From: Prochlorococcus sp. AG-402-N17 | Lineage (GTDB): Bacteria; Cyanobacteriota; Cyanobacteriia; PCC-6307; Cyanobiaceae | Reading direction: 5' to 3' | Assembly: GCA_003216455.1 (NCBI GenBank) | Contig: QCIV01000004.1 | Span: 1-63,495, forward strand | DNA: 63,495 nt | Position numbers and translations under genes: made by a program | Notes under the pieces: generated by a model | What the model was told of the DNA's origin: nothing | Seen by the model: only the letters and a program-made list of their open reading frames with translations | The model's database searches: none | Part shown: positions 42,787 to 52,372 of the stretch, one piece after another | Numbering within the stretch: position 1 is the first letter of the stretch | Layout: each line of letters begins with the position of its first letter

Positions 42787-43813
42787 TTTTTTAAAGTTTT
42801 TAAAATATTCTAATCGTTGGTTTAATTTTACATTCCTATTCATGTTTCTACTGTTATATTCAACAGTTTCTGCAGATGGGGAAAAAAATAATAATTTAAT
42901 ATGGAAAAAAGTTAAAACTCATGAAAAGGATCATAATTCAGGAATTAAATGGGAAAAATATAACGATCAAAACGATTTTTTATTCACTGAAAAAGACATA
43001 AATAATTCTGTTAATAGTTTTAATCGTTCAATAGTAATAAATGATAAAGATGTCGGTCCAGACATTACATTTCTTGTACCAATAGGCTTTAAATCATCAG
43101 AGGAAATGAGATTAGATTTTTCCATACGAGGATGGAACAGAAGACCAAAAAATTCAGATTTATTTGCTTGGAATAATGGAGATGCAGTGGGACAAGCATT
43201 TCTAAATATTTTCAATAATGAAAAATCTAGTTTCGGTTTGAGTTTAGGGGTACGGAGTCTATATTCAGGTTCTCAATTCAGCGGGGGAACAACAGGTGTG
43301 GGGGAAGGTTTATCTATGGGTTTTAGAATTGACCGGGCACTCTCCGATTCTTCAGGACTGGCATTGGGAGCAGAACAATTAGTCCATTTTGATGATACAA
43401 CTGACACCGGAAGAGATATTTACATTACTTACTCCAAAGCTTTCTGGAATAAAAAAGATGAAAATGTTTTTCCCCTCACTGTTCTAACTGGCGGTATAGG
43501 AACAGGTTATTTAGCATTATGGGAAGATACTCAATTTGCCTGTTCTGATCTATTTGGAGGTGCAGGAGTAGATGTGAATAACTATCATCCGCTCTGTTGG
43601 GGGCCATTTGGGGCTATTTCCTTTGTATTTAATAACAAGTTTTCATCATTTATCGAATATAATAATTACTCATTTATGATTGGAAGTTCAATTGCACCAA
43701 CTAATAAAATAAGATTCACATTTGGCTTAACTTTAGCCGAATCCTTTGATAATTATCAAATTAAGGATACTGATGAATTAAGATGGTTTGGCAGAGTCAG
43801 TTTAGGGTTTTAA
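42776..43813 (+). CDS. Putative outer-membrane beta-barrel protein
   Basis: A 345-residue protein with a likely signal peptide (hydrophobic run FNFTFLFMFLLLYSTVSA) and a mature part of alternating hydrophobic strands with aromatic girdles (for example SSFGLSLGVRSLYSG and RIRFTFGLTL-like stretches), ending in the Phe expected by the BAM machinery (RWFGRVSLGF). Two cysteines (FACSDL, PLCWGPF) could pair. I assign no specific function; it may be a porin-like or export-linked barrel, not a TolC. Its start overlaps the divergent glycosyltransferase by 11 bp, so promoters must lie in coding sequence, or one start is further inside. Confidence 0.7.
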   Translation: MFDIFLKFLKYSNRWFNFTFLFMFLLLYSTVSADGEKNNNLIWKKVKTHEKDHNSGIKWEKYNDQNDFLFTEKDINNSVNSFNRSIVINDKDVGPDITFLVPIGFKSSEEMRLDFSIRGWNRRPKNSDLFAWNNGDAVGQAFLNIFNNEKSSFGLSLGVRSLYSGSQFSGGTTGVGEGLSMGFRIDRALSDSSGLALGAEQLVHFDDTTDTGRDIYITYSKAFWNKKDENVFPLTVLTGGIGTGYLALWEDTQFACSDLFGGAGVDVNNYHPLCWGPFGAISFVFNNKFSSFIEYNNYSFMIGSSIAPTNKIRFTFGLTLAESFDNYQIKDTDELRWFGRVSLGF

Positions 43814-43831
43814 TTTTTAATATTTTTTTTA

Positions 43832-45274
43832 TCAAAGCACTGAATAAAATCTTGATAATTTATCAGAAAAAGTTTCTAAAATTTTATTAGACATTTCTTT
43901 ATATCTTCTTATTCTATTTAATCTTTTTTGTTCAGGATCAAGAATATTAATATAACCTCTATTTAAAAGAACATTTGTCCATTGCATTTCAGATTCAGGT
44001 GAGAAAAGTTCCAAATAAGAATCAAAATCATACAATTCTAGTATTTCCTTATGAGATAAACAATCACTTGCAACACATGGCAACCCTAGACAACAAGCAT
44101 CTAATACAGGAATTCCAAATCCCTCGATTATAGATGGGCTTAGTAGATATAACGCATTAAGGTATAAAGTGCTTTTTAAAGTTTCGCTAATATAATCTGT
44201 TAAGATGATGCCAGGATTATTGTTAATAATTTTCTTTAATTTAAGACTATATTTATCTTTCTTAAGTTTTCCCGTTATCACCAAAGAAACGCCATTTTTT
44301 TGTAAATTAGAATTTTGATAAGCATTAACTAATAGAAAAACATTTTTCCTTGAATCAATACTTGCATTAAAAAGAAAATATTTAAATGGTTTAAGAGGTA
44401 ATTTATTTTCAATATTAATAGTATTCAAGATATTATCGTAAATAATCTGATTATTATTTTCCTCAAATAATAAACTAGGAGATAGCGTAATAACAGTATC
44501 TTTAAAAAAATTATTTTTTAAATATTTAGGGTTTGATGATTGCGGAGCCATATTATATTTAAATTTTTTTCTTGAAGTTTCAGAAATAAAAATATTATTT
44601 GAAGATAAGCAGCTTTGAAGCATTTTTGAAAATGAATTTACCATTAATTTCTTTGGTTCATATTCAAGAGGTATAAGATCATGAATAGTTTGAATAATAA
44701 TCTTATTTTTGGATTTTTTATTTAGATATAAATTTAAAGGTGCGGCTGAAATTATTGCATCAAAATTTCCAATATCAATTTTTATTTTATTATTAAATGG
44801 AAGTAAAGATGAAAATAAACAATTTTCGTATATGTTAGGAGCTAAACAAAAACCCTGAACATATCTCAAATATGATGTCCTTTCTAATTTAAGGTAAGGA
44901 TTCTCTTTTTTATTAGAAAAAATAACTTTTAAAAAATTAGAGGGATTATAAGATTTTCCAAAGAAAATAATTTTTAAATAATTAATTATTTTTATTAATT
45001 TATTTCTTCTACTTTTAATTTTTAATGGACTTTTTACTACCCCTTTTGTTAAATAATCAGAAATGAAAGTAGAAATTGTACTATTTTTAAAATTTTCATT
45101 ATAGTTTTTGAACTTTAGTTTTTTAAAATCCATACTTACTAACAACCAAATTTCAGCCTCAGCTTTATTAAGTGCTAATATTAATGATTTTGTATAAAAA
45201 GCAATTCCTCTATGTTCTTCATTTTCAAGCTCTTGCATAGTAACTAATATTTTTTTCCCCTTTAGTGAAGTCAT
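43832..45274 (-). CDS. Glycosyltransferase, GT4-like (group 1)
   Basis: A 480-residue GT-B enzyme. The C-terminal nucleotide-sugar half is clear: YFLFNASIDSRKNVFLLVNA, then LSPSIIEGFGIPVLDACCLG with the E-x7-E pattern, and LPCVASDCLSHKEIL. The N-terminal half begins KKILVTMQELENEEHRGIAF and is Lys/Asn-rich and poorly conserved, with a long insertion at residues 90-140. It probably acts in surface polysaccharide assembly. It is co-directional with and 79 bp downstream of the secretion adaptor. Confidence 0.87.
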   Translation of the reverse strand: MTSLKGKKILVTMQELENEEHRGIAFYTKSLILALNKAEAEIWLLVSMDFKKLKFKNYNENFKNSTISTFISDYLTKGVVKSPLKIKSRRNKLIKIINYLKIIFFGKSYNPSNFLKVIFSNKKENPYLKLERTSYLRYVQGFCLAPNIYENCLFSSLLPFNNKIKIDIGNFDAIISAAPLNLYLNKKSKNKIIIQTIHDLIPLEYEPKKLMVNSFSKMLQSCLSSNNIFISETSRKKFKYNMAPQSSNPKYLKNNFFKDTVITLSPSLLFEENNNQIIYDNILNTINIENKLPLKPFKYFLFNASIDSRKNVFLLVNAYQNSNLQKNGVSLVITGKLKKDKYSLKLKKIINNNPGIILTDYISETLKSTLYLNALYLLSPSIIEGFGIPVLDACCLGLPCVASDCLSHKEILELYDFDSYLELFSPESEMQWTNVLLNRGYINILDPEQKRLNRIRRYKEMSNKILETFSDKLSRFYSVL

Positions 45275-45353
45275 TTTAAAAATATGATTAAATATATATT
45301 AACTGATCGTATGAAATATTATTTTAAGGAAATTATTCTTAGATCACATGAAT

Positions 45354-46514
45354 TTAAAGTTGTTGGATAGATTTAGATTTATCAGAAAAAATACTAAATA
45401 ATAATTGCAAATAGCTCAATCTTCTAAGTTTTATATTTGCAGTAAGAGACATACCAGGCTTTAATGAAAGATTCATACCAGAGTTTAATTCTAAAAGTTG
45501 ATTATTTAACTTAACTTTAGCTTCATAAAAAAGATTACTATCACGATTATCAATTTTTCTTGAGTTTGCACTTATGAAACTTATTATCCCATCAACCCCT
45601 CCAAAATCTGAAGAAGGATAAGAATCTATACTTAATTCCACATCCTGTCCTGCCATAACAAATCCAATATCTTTTGAATTTATAAAAATTACAGCCTCTA
45701 AATTTTCCTCTGGAACAATCTTGAGTATATCTTGGTTTGAATCTATTACAAATCCTTTATCCTTTGCTTTTATTGCATATACATAACCAGCTATTGGACT
45801 TTTAATTAATGAATATTTAAGATTTTCTTGTATTTCTTCTAACTGATTTTTGTAATTTAAAAGATTATCTTGAATAAATTTAATTTCTTGACTTAATTCA
45901 GATTTTTTGACTTCAGTGAGAATTTTTTTATTATTTAAATCATTAAAATAGTTAAGAACTTTTATCTTTTGCGCATCATAATCAATCTTAGAGATTGCAC
46001 CTTCTTCATAAACACTAGAAAATTTTTCTAAATTATCTTTTTCAATTAAAAGAATTGAATTAATTTCATTTATTTCATTTTTTAATATAAGTATAGAATT
46101 TTCTAATTCAGATTCTTTTAATTTTAATTCTTCTTCTTTTAAAGAAATTTTATTTATTAAATTTTTTTTTATTTCGATATTTAAAGCATCATCAATTTTC
46201 AATAATTTTTCATCTTTATCTACTAAATTACCTTCTTCGACATAAACCTCTTCAACTACACCTGAAATAGGTAATTTAATCGATCTTATTCTGCTGGTTG
46301 GTTGCAATTCACCATTAACAATAATTATTTGATCTGTTTTAGCGAAAGTCAACCAAAACAAGGTTAAACCACTTAAGCCCATGATTAATAAAGTAATTGA
46401 ATTAGCAATTTTATTACTTTGTTCTAAGTTCAGGTTTTGATTTTTATTTTCATTATCAAGGCCAATAGATATGAATTTTCTATATTTACTTTTTAAATAG
46501 TTAAGAAGATTCAT
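45354..46514 (-). CDS. HlyD-type membrane fusion protein of type I secretion
   Basis: A 386-residue periplasmic adaptor. It has a short cytoplasmic N-terminus, one membrane helix (about residues 38-62, ITLLIMGLSGLTLFWLTF), a lipoyl-like half-motif (ISGVVEEVYVEEGNLVDKDE), a long coiled-coil hairpin (about 105-230) and the second lipoyl half (SPIAGYVYAIKAKDKGFVID), followed by a barrel-like C-terminus. This bridges the inner-membrane ABC exporter to an outer-membrane TolC-type channel. It starts 2 bp after the ABC gene stop, forming an operon. No TolC gene is in the island, so the channel must be encoded elsewhere. Confidence 0.93.
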   Translation of the reverse strand: MNLLNYLKSKYRKFISIGLDNENKNQNLNLEQSNKIANSITLLIMGLSGLTLFWLTFAKTDQIIIVNGELQPTSRIRSIKLPISGVVEEVYVEEGNLVDKDEKLLKIDDALNIEIKKNLINKISLKEEELKLKESELENSILILKNEINEINSILLIEKDNLEKFSSVYEEGAISKIDYDAQKIKVLNYFNDLNNKKILTEVKKSELSQEIKFIQDNLLNYKNQLEEIQENLKYSLIKSPIAGYVYAIKAKDKGFVIDSNQDILKIVPEENLEAVIFINSKDIGFVMAGQDVELSIDSYPSSDFGGVDGIISFISANSRKIDNRDSNLFYEAKVKLNNQLLELNSGMNLSLKPGMSLTANIKLRRLSYLQLLFSIFSDKSKSIQQL

Positions 46515-46516
46515 TA

Positions 46517-49408
46517 TTAAATTTTATTTTCAATAGACATGGCATAGAAAAGACCCCTCTTATTGATTAACTCAGCGAAATTTCCTTGTTCAGCTATTTG
46601 ACCATTTGACATTAAAAGAATCTTGTCCACGTTTAATAAATTTGTAATTCTATGAGTAACAAAAATTACAGTGCAATTATCTTTATTTTCATAAATATTT
46701 CTTAGAACATCTTTCTCTGTTATGAAGTCTAATGCACTAGTAGCTTCATCGAGTATTAAAATTCTTGGCTTATTTACTAATGCTCTTGCAATTGCAATTC
46801 TTTGCTTTTGACCTCCTGAGAGAGATCCTCCCTTCTCTTCAATCTGAGTACTATATCCATTTTCCAAGTTCATAATAAACTCATGCGCACATGCCCTTTT
46901 TGCAGCATCTATTATTGCGCTTTTATTAATTTCTGGATCTGAAATACCTATATTTTCTAATACAGTTCCTGTTACAAGGTTTGGCTCTTGTGAAACAAAC
47001 CCAATCTGTTTTCTTAGAGAATTTAGTGCAACTTTTTGAATATCAATATCATCAATATATATTTTTCCATTATTAGGCTTGTAAAGCCTTGCTAGCAATT
47101 TAACAAGTGTACTTTTACCACTTCCGCTTCTTCCAACAATACCAATTAAAGATTTATTTTTGAATTCGATATTGATATTATCTAATATCTTATTACCATT
47201 TTCATGATATTTATAATCAACATTATGATATTTAATTTGACCTTTAATTTCCGGCATTGAAATATTATTTTTATCAGAAGAATTTGACTCGGTTTCTTGA
47301 TTAATTACATCACCAAGTCTTTCAAATGAAACCTTAAGTTCTTCAAACCTTTGCGATAAAGTTGAAAGTCTAAGTATTGGTTGCGTCACATAACCAGAAA
47401 TTATTCTAAAAGCTATTAATTGGCCTAATGTTAGTTGACCTTTAAGCACCATTGAAGCGCCAACCCATAAAACAATTATTTGAGATATTTTTTGAAGCAA
47501 AGATGAACTCTCTGTGAGAATTGTTCCAGTTATTGTTTTATTAAAAATTTTTTGAATAAAATTTGAATAATTCTCAAACCATTTTTTAAATGTATTATTC
47601 TCAATATTTTGAGTTTTTATTGTTTGAATAACATTCATTGATTCAATTAAATGATTTTGTGTATTTGCGTTGGATTCGGCTACTTTGCGATATTGATTTT
47701 TAAATAATGGTACGCCCAAAAGTGTAATTAATATTTGTATTGGTAATACTGATAATGCAATTAGAGTTAATAGCCAACTATAAACAATCATTATGAAAAT
47801 ATATATTATTGAAAATAAAGCATCTATTATTGTAGTTAAAGTTTGTCCTGTAAAAAAATCTCTTATTTTTTCTAATTCAGATATTTTTGTACTTAATTCT
47901 CCTACTCTCCTTTTCGAGAAAAAAGTTAATGGTAATTTAAATAAATGAGAAATAATCTCACTTCCTAAATCCAAGTCAATTCTATTTGTAGTATCAGCTA
48001 ATAAAAAAGTTCTTAATGAGCGAAGAATAGATTCAAAAATAGTCACAAGAAAAAGAGCAGTACCAATAATTTGTAAAGTATTCAAACTTCTTTGACTTAT
48101 GACTTTATCAATAATTACTTGTATTAAAAGAGGATTAGCCAATGAAAGTAATTGAACTACAAAAGAGGCCAACAAAAGTTTTATAAAAATATTTCTATAT
48201 TTTTTGAAAAATGGAAATATCCAATTAATTCCAAATTTATTAATATGAGTTTTTATACTTCTCTTGATAATTAAAATATTATTTATTTCTGGGAAAGAAT
48301 TTTCTAGATCCGACTTTTTGAAAACTAATTTTCCCAACTTTGGAGATATCAAAACAAATTTTTCAATATTAGACTCTTTTACAATTGAAATATGTTCTTT
48401 ATAAAAAACTAAGCTATTTTTTTTTAACCTAAGAAGATTATTTCTATTTATATAAGCATCTCCAATTATAAATCCATTTTGTAAAAGAATTTCACCTAAG
48501 ATGTTGAGAGTAAGCGTATTTTTTTCGGATAATTTTTCTATAAGAAGTAGCTCTAAAGATTCATAAGAAAATTTAACATCATAAATCTTACAAATCATTT
48601 TTAAACAAGCTAAGCCCTCTTCAAAGGGTCCATCTCCTTTTATGTAAACTTCTTTATTTTTTAATCCTCCAAGATTGATTGCTGAAGGTAAAGGTAATGA
48701 TGAAGTATTATTTTGATTAAAATAAATATCAATTTTTATATTATCTAATATCTCATAGAATCTATTTTTATTAATTTCTAATAGTCGCAAATCTATTTTT
48801 TCGATATATTTTTTTCTTAAATCAAAAGGATTTATTTGATCCCCAATTTTTTTTTGTTTTATATTTTCAGAACCCAATATATATATATTATTTTTTACAT
48901 CATATTTATTTAAATTATTTTTAAGTTTAATATTGCTTATTAATTGTTTTGAAGCTTGAATAATTCTACTAAAATCTTTAATCTCAGATTTATTAATTTT
49001 TACTATAAGATCTATAACTTCTATAAGTTGAATATCAATAGTAAATTTTGGATTTTTATTATTAATTATCTTGATCATTAATGCATCAGGAATACATAAT
49101 AACTTTATATCTGTGATTGATATGACCTCTTCAATTGGCGAATTTCTTAAATAGGAAATTAATCCTACCCAATCATTTTTTTTTAACTTCTTTATTGTAT
49201 AAAAATCAAAATTATAATTATATGTAAGTCTTGCATTACCATCTAGAATGAAAAAGACTTCTGACTGAATATTTTCCTTGTTAGAAAGAATTGTTCCAGC
49301 TTTAAATCTTTTAATAGAAGTTAATTCTTTTATTTCTGAAATTATTTCTTTATTAAGACTTTTTATCCAGTCAAGAATAATTATATCTTCCCATTCTTCT
49401 TTGTTCAT
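46517..49408 (-). CDS. Type I secretion ABC transporter with cNMP-binding-like and C39-like domains
   Basis: A 963-residue fused exporter. Order: an N-terminal cyclic-nucleotide-binding-like domain (about 25-135, GNARLTYNYNFDFYTIKKLK, NDWVGLISYL); an unassigned linker; a C39-peptidase-like domain (about 255-380) where the catalytic DCG is replaced by EEG (EEGLACLKMI) and the late Asp by Ser, so inactive and probably a substrate-docking domain; six membrane helices (about 400-700); and the ATPase with Walker A GRSGSGKSTLVKL, signature LSGGQKQRIA and Walker B ILILDEATSALD. It likely exports the RTX protein and the metalloprotease. First gene of the ABC-HlyD unit. Confidence 0.92.
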   Translation of the reverse strand: MNKEEWEDIIILDWIKSLNKEIISEIKELTSIKRFKAGTILSNKENIQSEVFFILDGNARLTYNYNFDFYTIKKLKKNDWVGLISYLRNSPIEEVISITDIKLLCIPDALMIKIINNKNPKFTIDIQLIEVIDLIVKINKSEIKDFSRIIQASKQLISNIKLKNNLNKYDVKNNIYILGSENIKQKKIGDQINPFDLRKKYIEKIDLRLLEINKNRFYEILDNIKIDIYFNQNNTSSLPLPSAINLGGLKNKEVYIKGDGPFEEGLACLKMICKIYDVKFSYESLELLLIEKLSEKNTLTLNILGEILLQNGFIIGDAYINRNNLLRLKKNSLVFYKEHISIVKESNIEKFVLISPKLGKLVFKKSDLENSFPEINNILIIKRSIKTHINKFGINWIFPFFKKYRNIFIKLLLASFVVQLLSLANPLLIQVIIDKVISQRSLNTLQIIGTALFLVTIFESILRSLRTFLLADTTNRIDLDLGSEIISHLFKLPLTFFSKRRVGELSTKISELEKIRDFFTGQTLTTIIDALFSIIYIFIMIVYSWLLTLIALSVLPIQILITLLGVPLFKNQYRKVAESNANTQNHLIESMNVIQTIKTQNIENNTFKKWFENYSNFIQKIFNKTITGTILTESSSLLQKISQIIVLWVGASMVLKGQLTLGQLIAFRIISGYVTQPILRLSTLSQRFEELKVSFERLGDVINQETESNSSDKNNISMPEIKGQIKYHNVDYKYHENGNKILDNINIEFKNKSLIGIVGRSGSGKSTLVKLLARLYKPNNGKIYIDDIDIQKVALNSLRKQIGFVSQEPNLVTGTVLENIGISDPEINKSAIIDAAKRACAHEFIMNLENGYSTQIEEKGGSLSGGQKQRIAIARALVNKPRILILDEATSALDFITEKDVLRNIYENKDNCTVIFVTHRITNLLNVDKILLMSNGQIAEQGNFAELINKRGLFYAMSIENKI

Positions 49409-49556
49409 AATTTTTCTTAATTAAAAATTATCAAATATCAATAATCTAATTTTCTAATTTTAGAAAAAATTTTATTAATACCACCCTATCAAAAATATCT
49501 TTATTAAGCCATATAGTAGGATTAGATCTAATAATTTAACTCAAAAAATATATTAA

Positions 49557-50639
49557 GTGATCAAGCAACGAATTATTTATAATGGTAGTTATTTTTCAAG
49601 AAAACCTAATGGTATTTCTGTAGTTTCTCGTGAGTTAGCAAAGTCAATAAATCCAAATCTGATGACGCTTTTAGCGCCTTTCTCTGATAACCAAAGTAAT
49701 TTTCACAAAATTCCTGAAAACCTTTCCCCTGACAATGGTCTTTATTCCCATGCTAGAAGATTATTTTGGAATCAAATTCATTTAGGTAATTATCTAAAAA
49801 AAGAGAGTGATTCAATTCTCTTTTCACCACTCCCTGAAGCACCTATCTTCAGAGGTATTAAATCAGTTGTTTTAGTACATGATCTTCTCCCATTAAGAAT
49901 TCCTTACTTGACACCTTTACTTCCTTATCATGTCTTCTATGTTCCACTAGTTTTAAAAAATGCTTCAAAAATTCTCTGCAACTCTTTGGCAACAGCCAAC
50001 GAGGTTCATGAAAAATTGAATATATCTCATAAAAAAATTGAAGTTATAAAATTAGGATTCAATCGAGGCATTCTTAGGCCACTAAATATAATTAAAGAAA
50101 ATTTTTTTCTAATTATTGCCAGACATACTCCGCATAAAAACATTCCAAGAATTTTAAAGGCTTTCTACAACTTAAAAAGGTTTAATAAATCAATAAAAGA
50201 TTTAAGATTAAAAATTGTTGGGCAATATGATAAGAGATATACACCAAGCTATAAAAAACTATGTTCTAATCTTGGAATTGATAATTGTTGTGATTGGATA
50301 TATTGGGTTTCGGAAAATGAAAAACTTGAATTATTGAATAGTTGTCAGGCACTAATTATAGCAAGTCTTTGGGAGGGCTTTGGATTACCCGCTTTAGAAG
50401 CAATGGCTTGCGGAACTTTAGTTATCGCTTCTAATAGAGGAGCACTTCCAGAAGTATTAGATTGCAATGGTATTTTAATTGATCCCGATAATATATCTTC
50501 AATAGAATCTGGAATGAAAAGAGCATTGGATAATGAATTACTTAGTGAAAAACTAAGAAAAACAGGACCACTAATTGCTAGGAAATTTTGTTGGAATAAT
50601 ACTGCGAAACAAATTGAAGAAATAATTTCAGATATTTAA
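49557..50639 (+). CDS. Glycosyltransferase family 4 (group 1)
   Basis: A 360-residue GT-B enzyme with the full GT4 pattern: YFSRKPNGISVVSRELAKSI near the N-terminus, SVVLVHDLLPLRIPY, FFLIIARHTPHKNIPRILKA, and ALIIASLWEGFGLPALEAMA with the E-x7-E motif. Start is GTG at 49,557. It likely uses a nucleotide sugar to extend a surface glycan. It is divergent from the ABC exporter (148 bp gap that must hold both promoters) and convergent with the polysaccharide export permease. Confidence 0.92.
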   Translation: MIKQRIIYNGSYFSRKPNGISVVSRELAKSINPNLMTLLAPFSDNQSNFHKIPENLSPDNGLYSHARRLFWNQIHLGNYLKKESDSILFSPLPEAPIFRGIKSVVLVHDLLPLRIPYLTPLLPYHVFYVPLVLKNASKILCNSLATANEVHEKLNISHKKIEVIKLGFNRGILRPLNIIKENFFLIIARHTPHKNIPRILKAFYNLKRFNKSIKDLRLKIVGQYDKRYTPSYKKLCSNLGIDNCCDWIYWVSENEKLELLNSCQALIIASLWEGFGLPALEAMACGTLVIASNRGALPEVLDCNGILIDPDNISSIESGMKRALDNELLSEKLRKTGPLIARKFCWNNTAKQIEEIISDI

Positions 50640-50686
50640 TTTTAAATTTTTTTAAAATTCTTTAAATATAAGATTTTTTTATATTT

Positions 50687-51487
50687 TTACAAAAGGAAAG
50701 GAATTTTTGACCTCAATCTATTTAAATAAAGAAGTGAAAAAATAAGTCCAATAAAATTCATAAATAAAACACCAAAAATTGGAGTAAAGTTTAGGTTTCC
50801 TTCAATAATAGAATCCCTTAACTGACTTATTACTAAATAAATAGGATTTAAATTTACAATCCATATCAATTTACCCAAGTTTTCTTTCATATATAAAATT
50901 GGAGATAAAAGAAAAGTTAATTGCAAAAGAATAGGAACTAATTGATATATATCTCTGAAACGTACTCCAAGAAGGCAAATTAAGAGTGGACACCAAAACA
51001 TAAAAATTAAAAAATTTAAAATAGGCAATATTGAAATAAAGAAATTTATAAATATTGATTTATCAAAAAATATAAGTGCAAAAAAGACTATACAAAAAGA
51101 CTGTATAAAGTTATGAAGTTGAAAAGACCACTCTTCAAATGGATAAAAAAGAATATTTATATTTGTATTCTTGATTTTGATTTCATTTTGAATAAGTAGA
51201 TTTGGAGCAGACCCTATAGAAGTACTAATCGAGGACCATAAAACCATTCCCAAACCAAGATAAACCACATACTTATTAAAATTTTCTACTTTAAATACTG
51301 TTCCATAAACTACTGACAATAGAGATATGGATAATAAATTTGAAAGTCCTAACCAAAAACTTCCTAAGGATGTCCTAGCGAATCGCTCTTCAGTTCTAGA
51401 CCATGCGGTAAACCACCACACTTTGCGAAGTTTTATAGCTTCAAGAAGAATATCTAATATTTGTTGTTTTCTTTTATTTTTAATCAT
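50687..51487 (-). CDS. Polysaccharide ABC exporter permease (Wzm/KpsM-like)
   Basis: A 266-residue ABC-2 type membrane protein with six hydrophobic segments, matching permeases that export O-antigen, capsule or teichoic acid. Typical features are the amphipathic N-terminus RKVWWFTAWSRTEERFARTSLG and the periplasmic and TM5 region ILLQLTFLLSPILYM. It partners with the ATP-binding gene just upstream, overlapping by 4 bp. Substrate: probably the glycan built by the island's glycosyltransferases. Confidence 0.9.
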   Translation of the reverse strand: MIKNKRKQQILDILLEAIKLRKVWWFTAWSRTEERFARTSLGSFWLGLSNLLSISLLSVVYGTVFKVENFNKYVVYLGLGMVLWSSISTSIGSAPNLLIQNEIKIKNTNINILFYPFEEWSFQLHNFIQSFCIVFFALIFFDKSIFINFFISILPILNFLIFMFWCPLLICLLGVRFRDIYQLVPILLQLTFLLSPILYMKENLGKLIWIVNLNPIYLVISQLRDSIIEGNLNFTPIFGVLFMNFIGLIFSLLYLNRLRSKIPFLL

Positions 51488-52245
51488 ATTTTTCCTTCAT
51501 AAAAAGTTAGGGCTTTTTTAATAGGACCATCAAATGCAATTGCACCTTTTTCAAAAACTAAACCTCTTTTGCAAAATCTTAAAAGTAATTCATTAGAATG
51601 AGAAGCTAAAAATAATGTTCCTGAATTAGATATAAAATCAGTTAATCTACTATATGCTTTCTTCTGGAAATCAATATCACCAGTAGCAAAACCCTCATCT
51701 AATGCTAAGCACTCATGGGAACATCCAGTAAGAATTGCAAATTGTAATCTAGAAAGCATTCCTTGACTATATGTTTTTAAGGGTAAATATATATATTCTC
51801 CCAAACCAGAAAAATTCACTACATTTTTACAGAAATTTTCAAAACCCTTGAGATTTTGATTTATCAAAAGGTAATGCGCTTTCATTGCTTTAATGCCGCT
51901 TAATTCTTCACTAGTTAATAAACTCTTATGAATCATTGGATATATTTTTGATCTTCTTTTAATTGTTCCTTTAGACAAAGTATATATGCCGGATATTAAT
52001 CTTAAAAAAGTTGTTTTTCCAGCTCCATTATGGCCAATAAGACCAACTCTCTCACCTTCTAAAAATTTTATATTTAGATTGTTTAATGCATTTATATAAG
52101 TAATATTTTTAATCTTTTTAAATTTCCCTCCTGTCAAAGAATTGATAAAAGATGATTTTAAAGTTCTATTTGTATTATGAAATAAGGGTATATCTAATGA
52201 AGCTGATTTTAATTCCAATATGGTTTTGCTTTGTTTCTTAGTCAT
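51484..52245 (-). CDS. Polysaccharide ABC exporter ATP-binding protein (Wzt/KpsT-like)
   Basis: A 253-residue ATPase with Walker A GLIGHNGAGKTTFLRL, the Q-loop/signature region TYSQGMLSRLQFAI (a variant of LSGGQ, as in KpsT/TagH) and Walker B CLALDEGFATGDIDF. It lacks the C-terminal carbohydrate-binding domain of long Wzt proteins, so it is closer to the KpsT type, where chain length is not sensed by the ATPase. It is the first gene of the two-gene export operon. Confidence 0.9.
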   Translation of the reverse strand: MTKKQSKTILELKSASLDIPLFHNTNRTLKSSFINSLTGGKFKKIKNITYINALNNLNIKFLEGERVGLIGHNGAGKTTFLRLISGIYTLSKGTIKRRSKIYPMIHKSLLTSEELSGIKAMKAHYLLINQNLKGFENFCKNVVNFSGLGEYIYLPLKTYSQGMLSRLQFAILTGCSHECLALDEGFATGDIDFQKKAYSRLTDFISNSGTLFLASHSNELLLRFCKRGLVFEKGAIAFDGPIKKALTFYEGKI

Positions 52246-52372
52246 CTAAATAAATATTTAACCTTTATAAATATTGCAATTTAAATAAGATATTTATAAG
52301 AAGTTAACTTAAATAATTGCCTAAGTCAATATACAATATCATTACATTAGAGTAGTTATTTTGATTAAAAAA

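Noticed and set aside
46517-49408. Bacteriocin-processing (peptidase-containing) exporter
   Set aside because: The C39 catalytic Cys is replaced by Glu (EEG for DCG) and I find no double-glycine leader peptide gene next to it.
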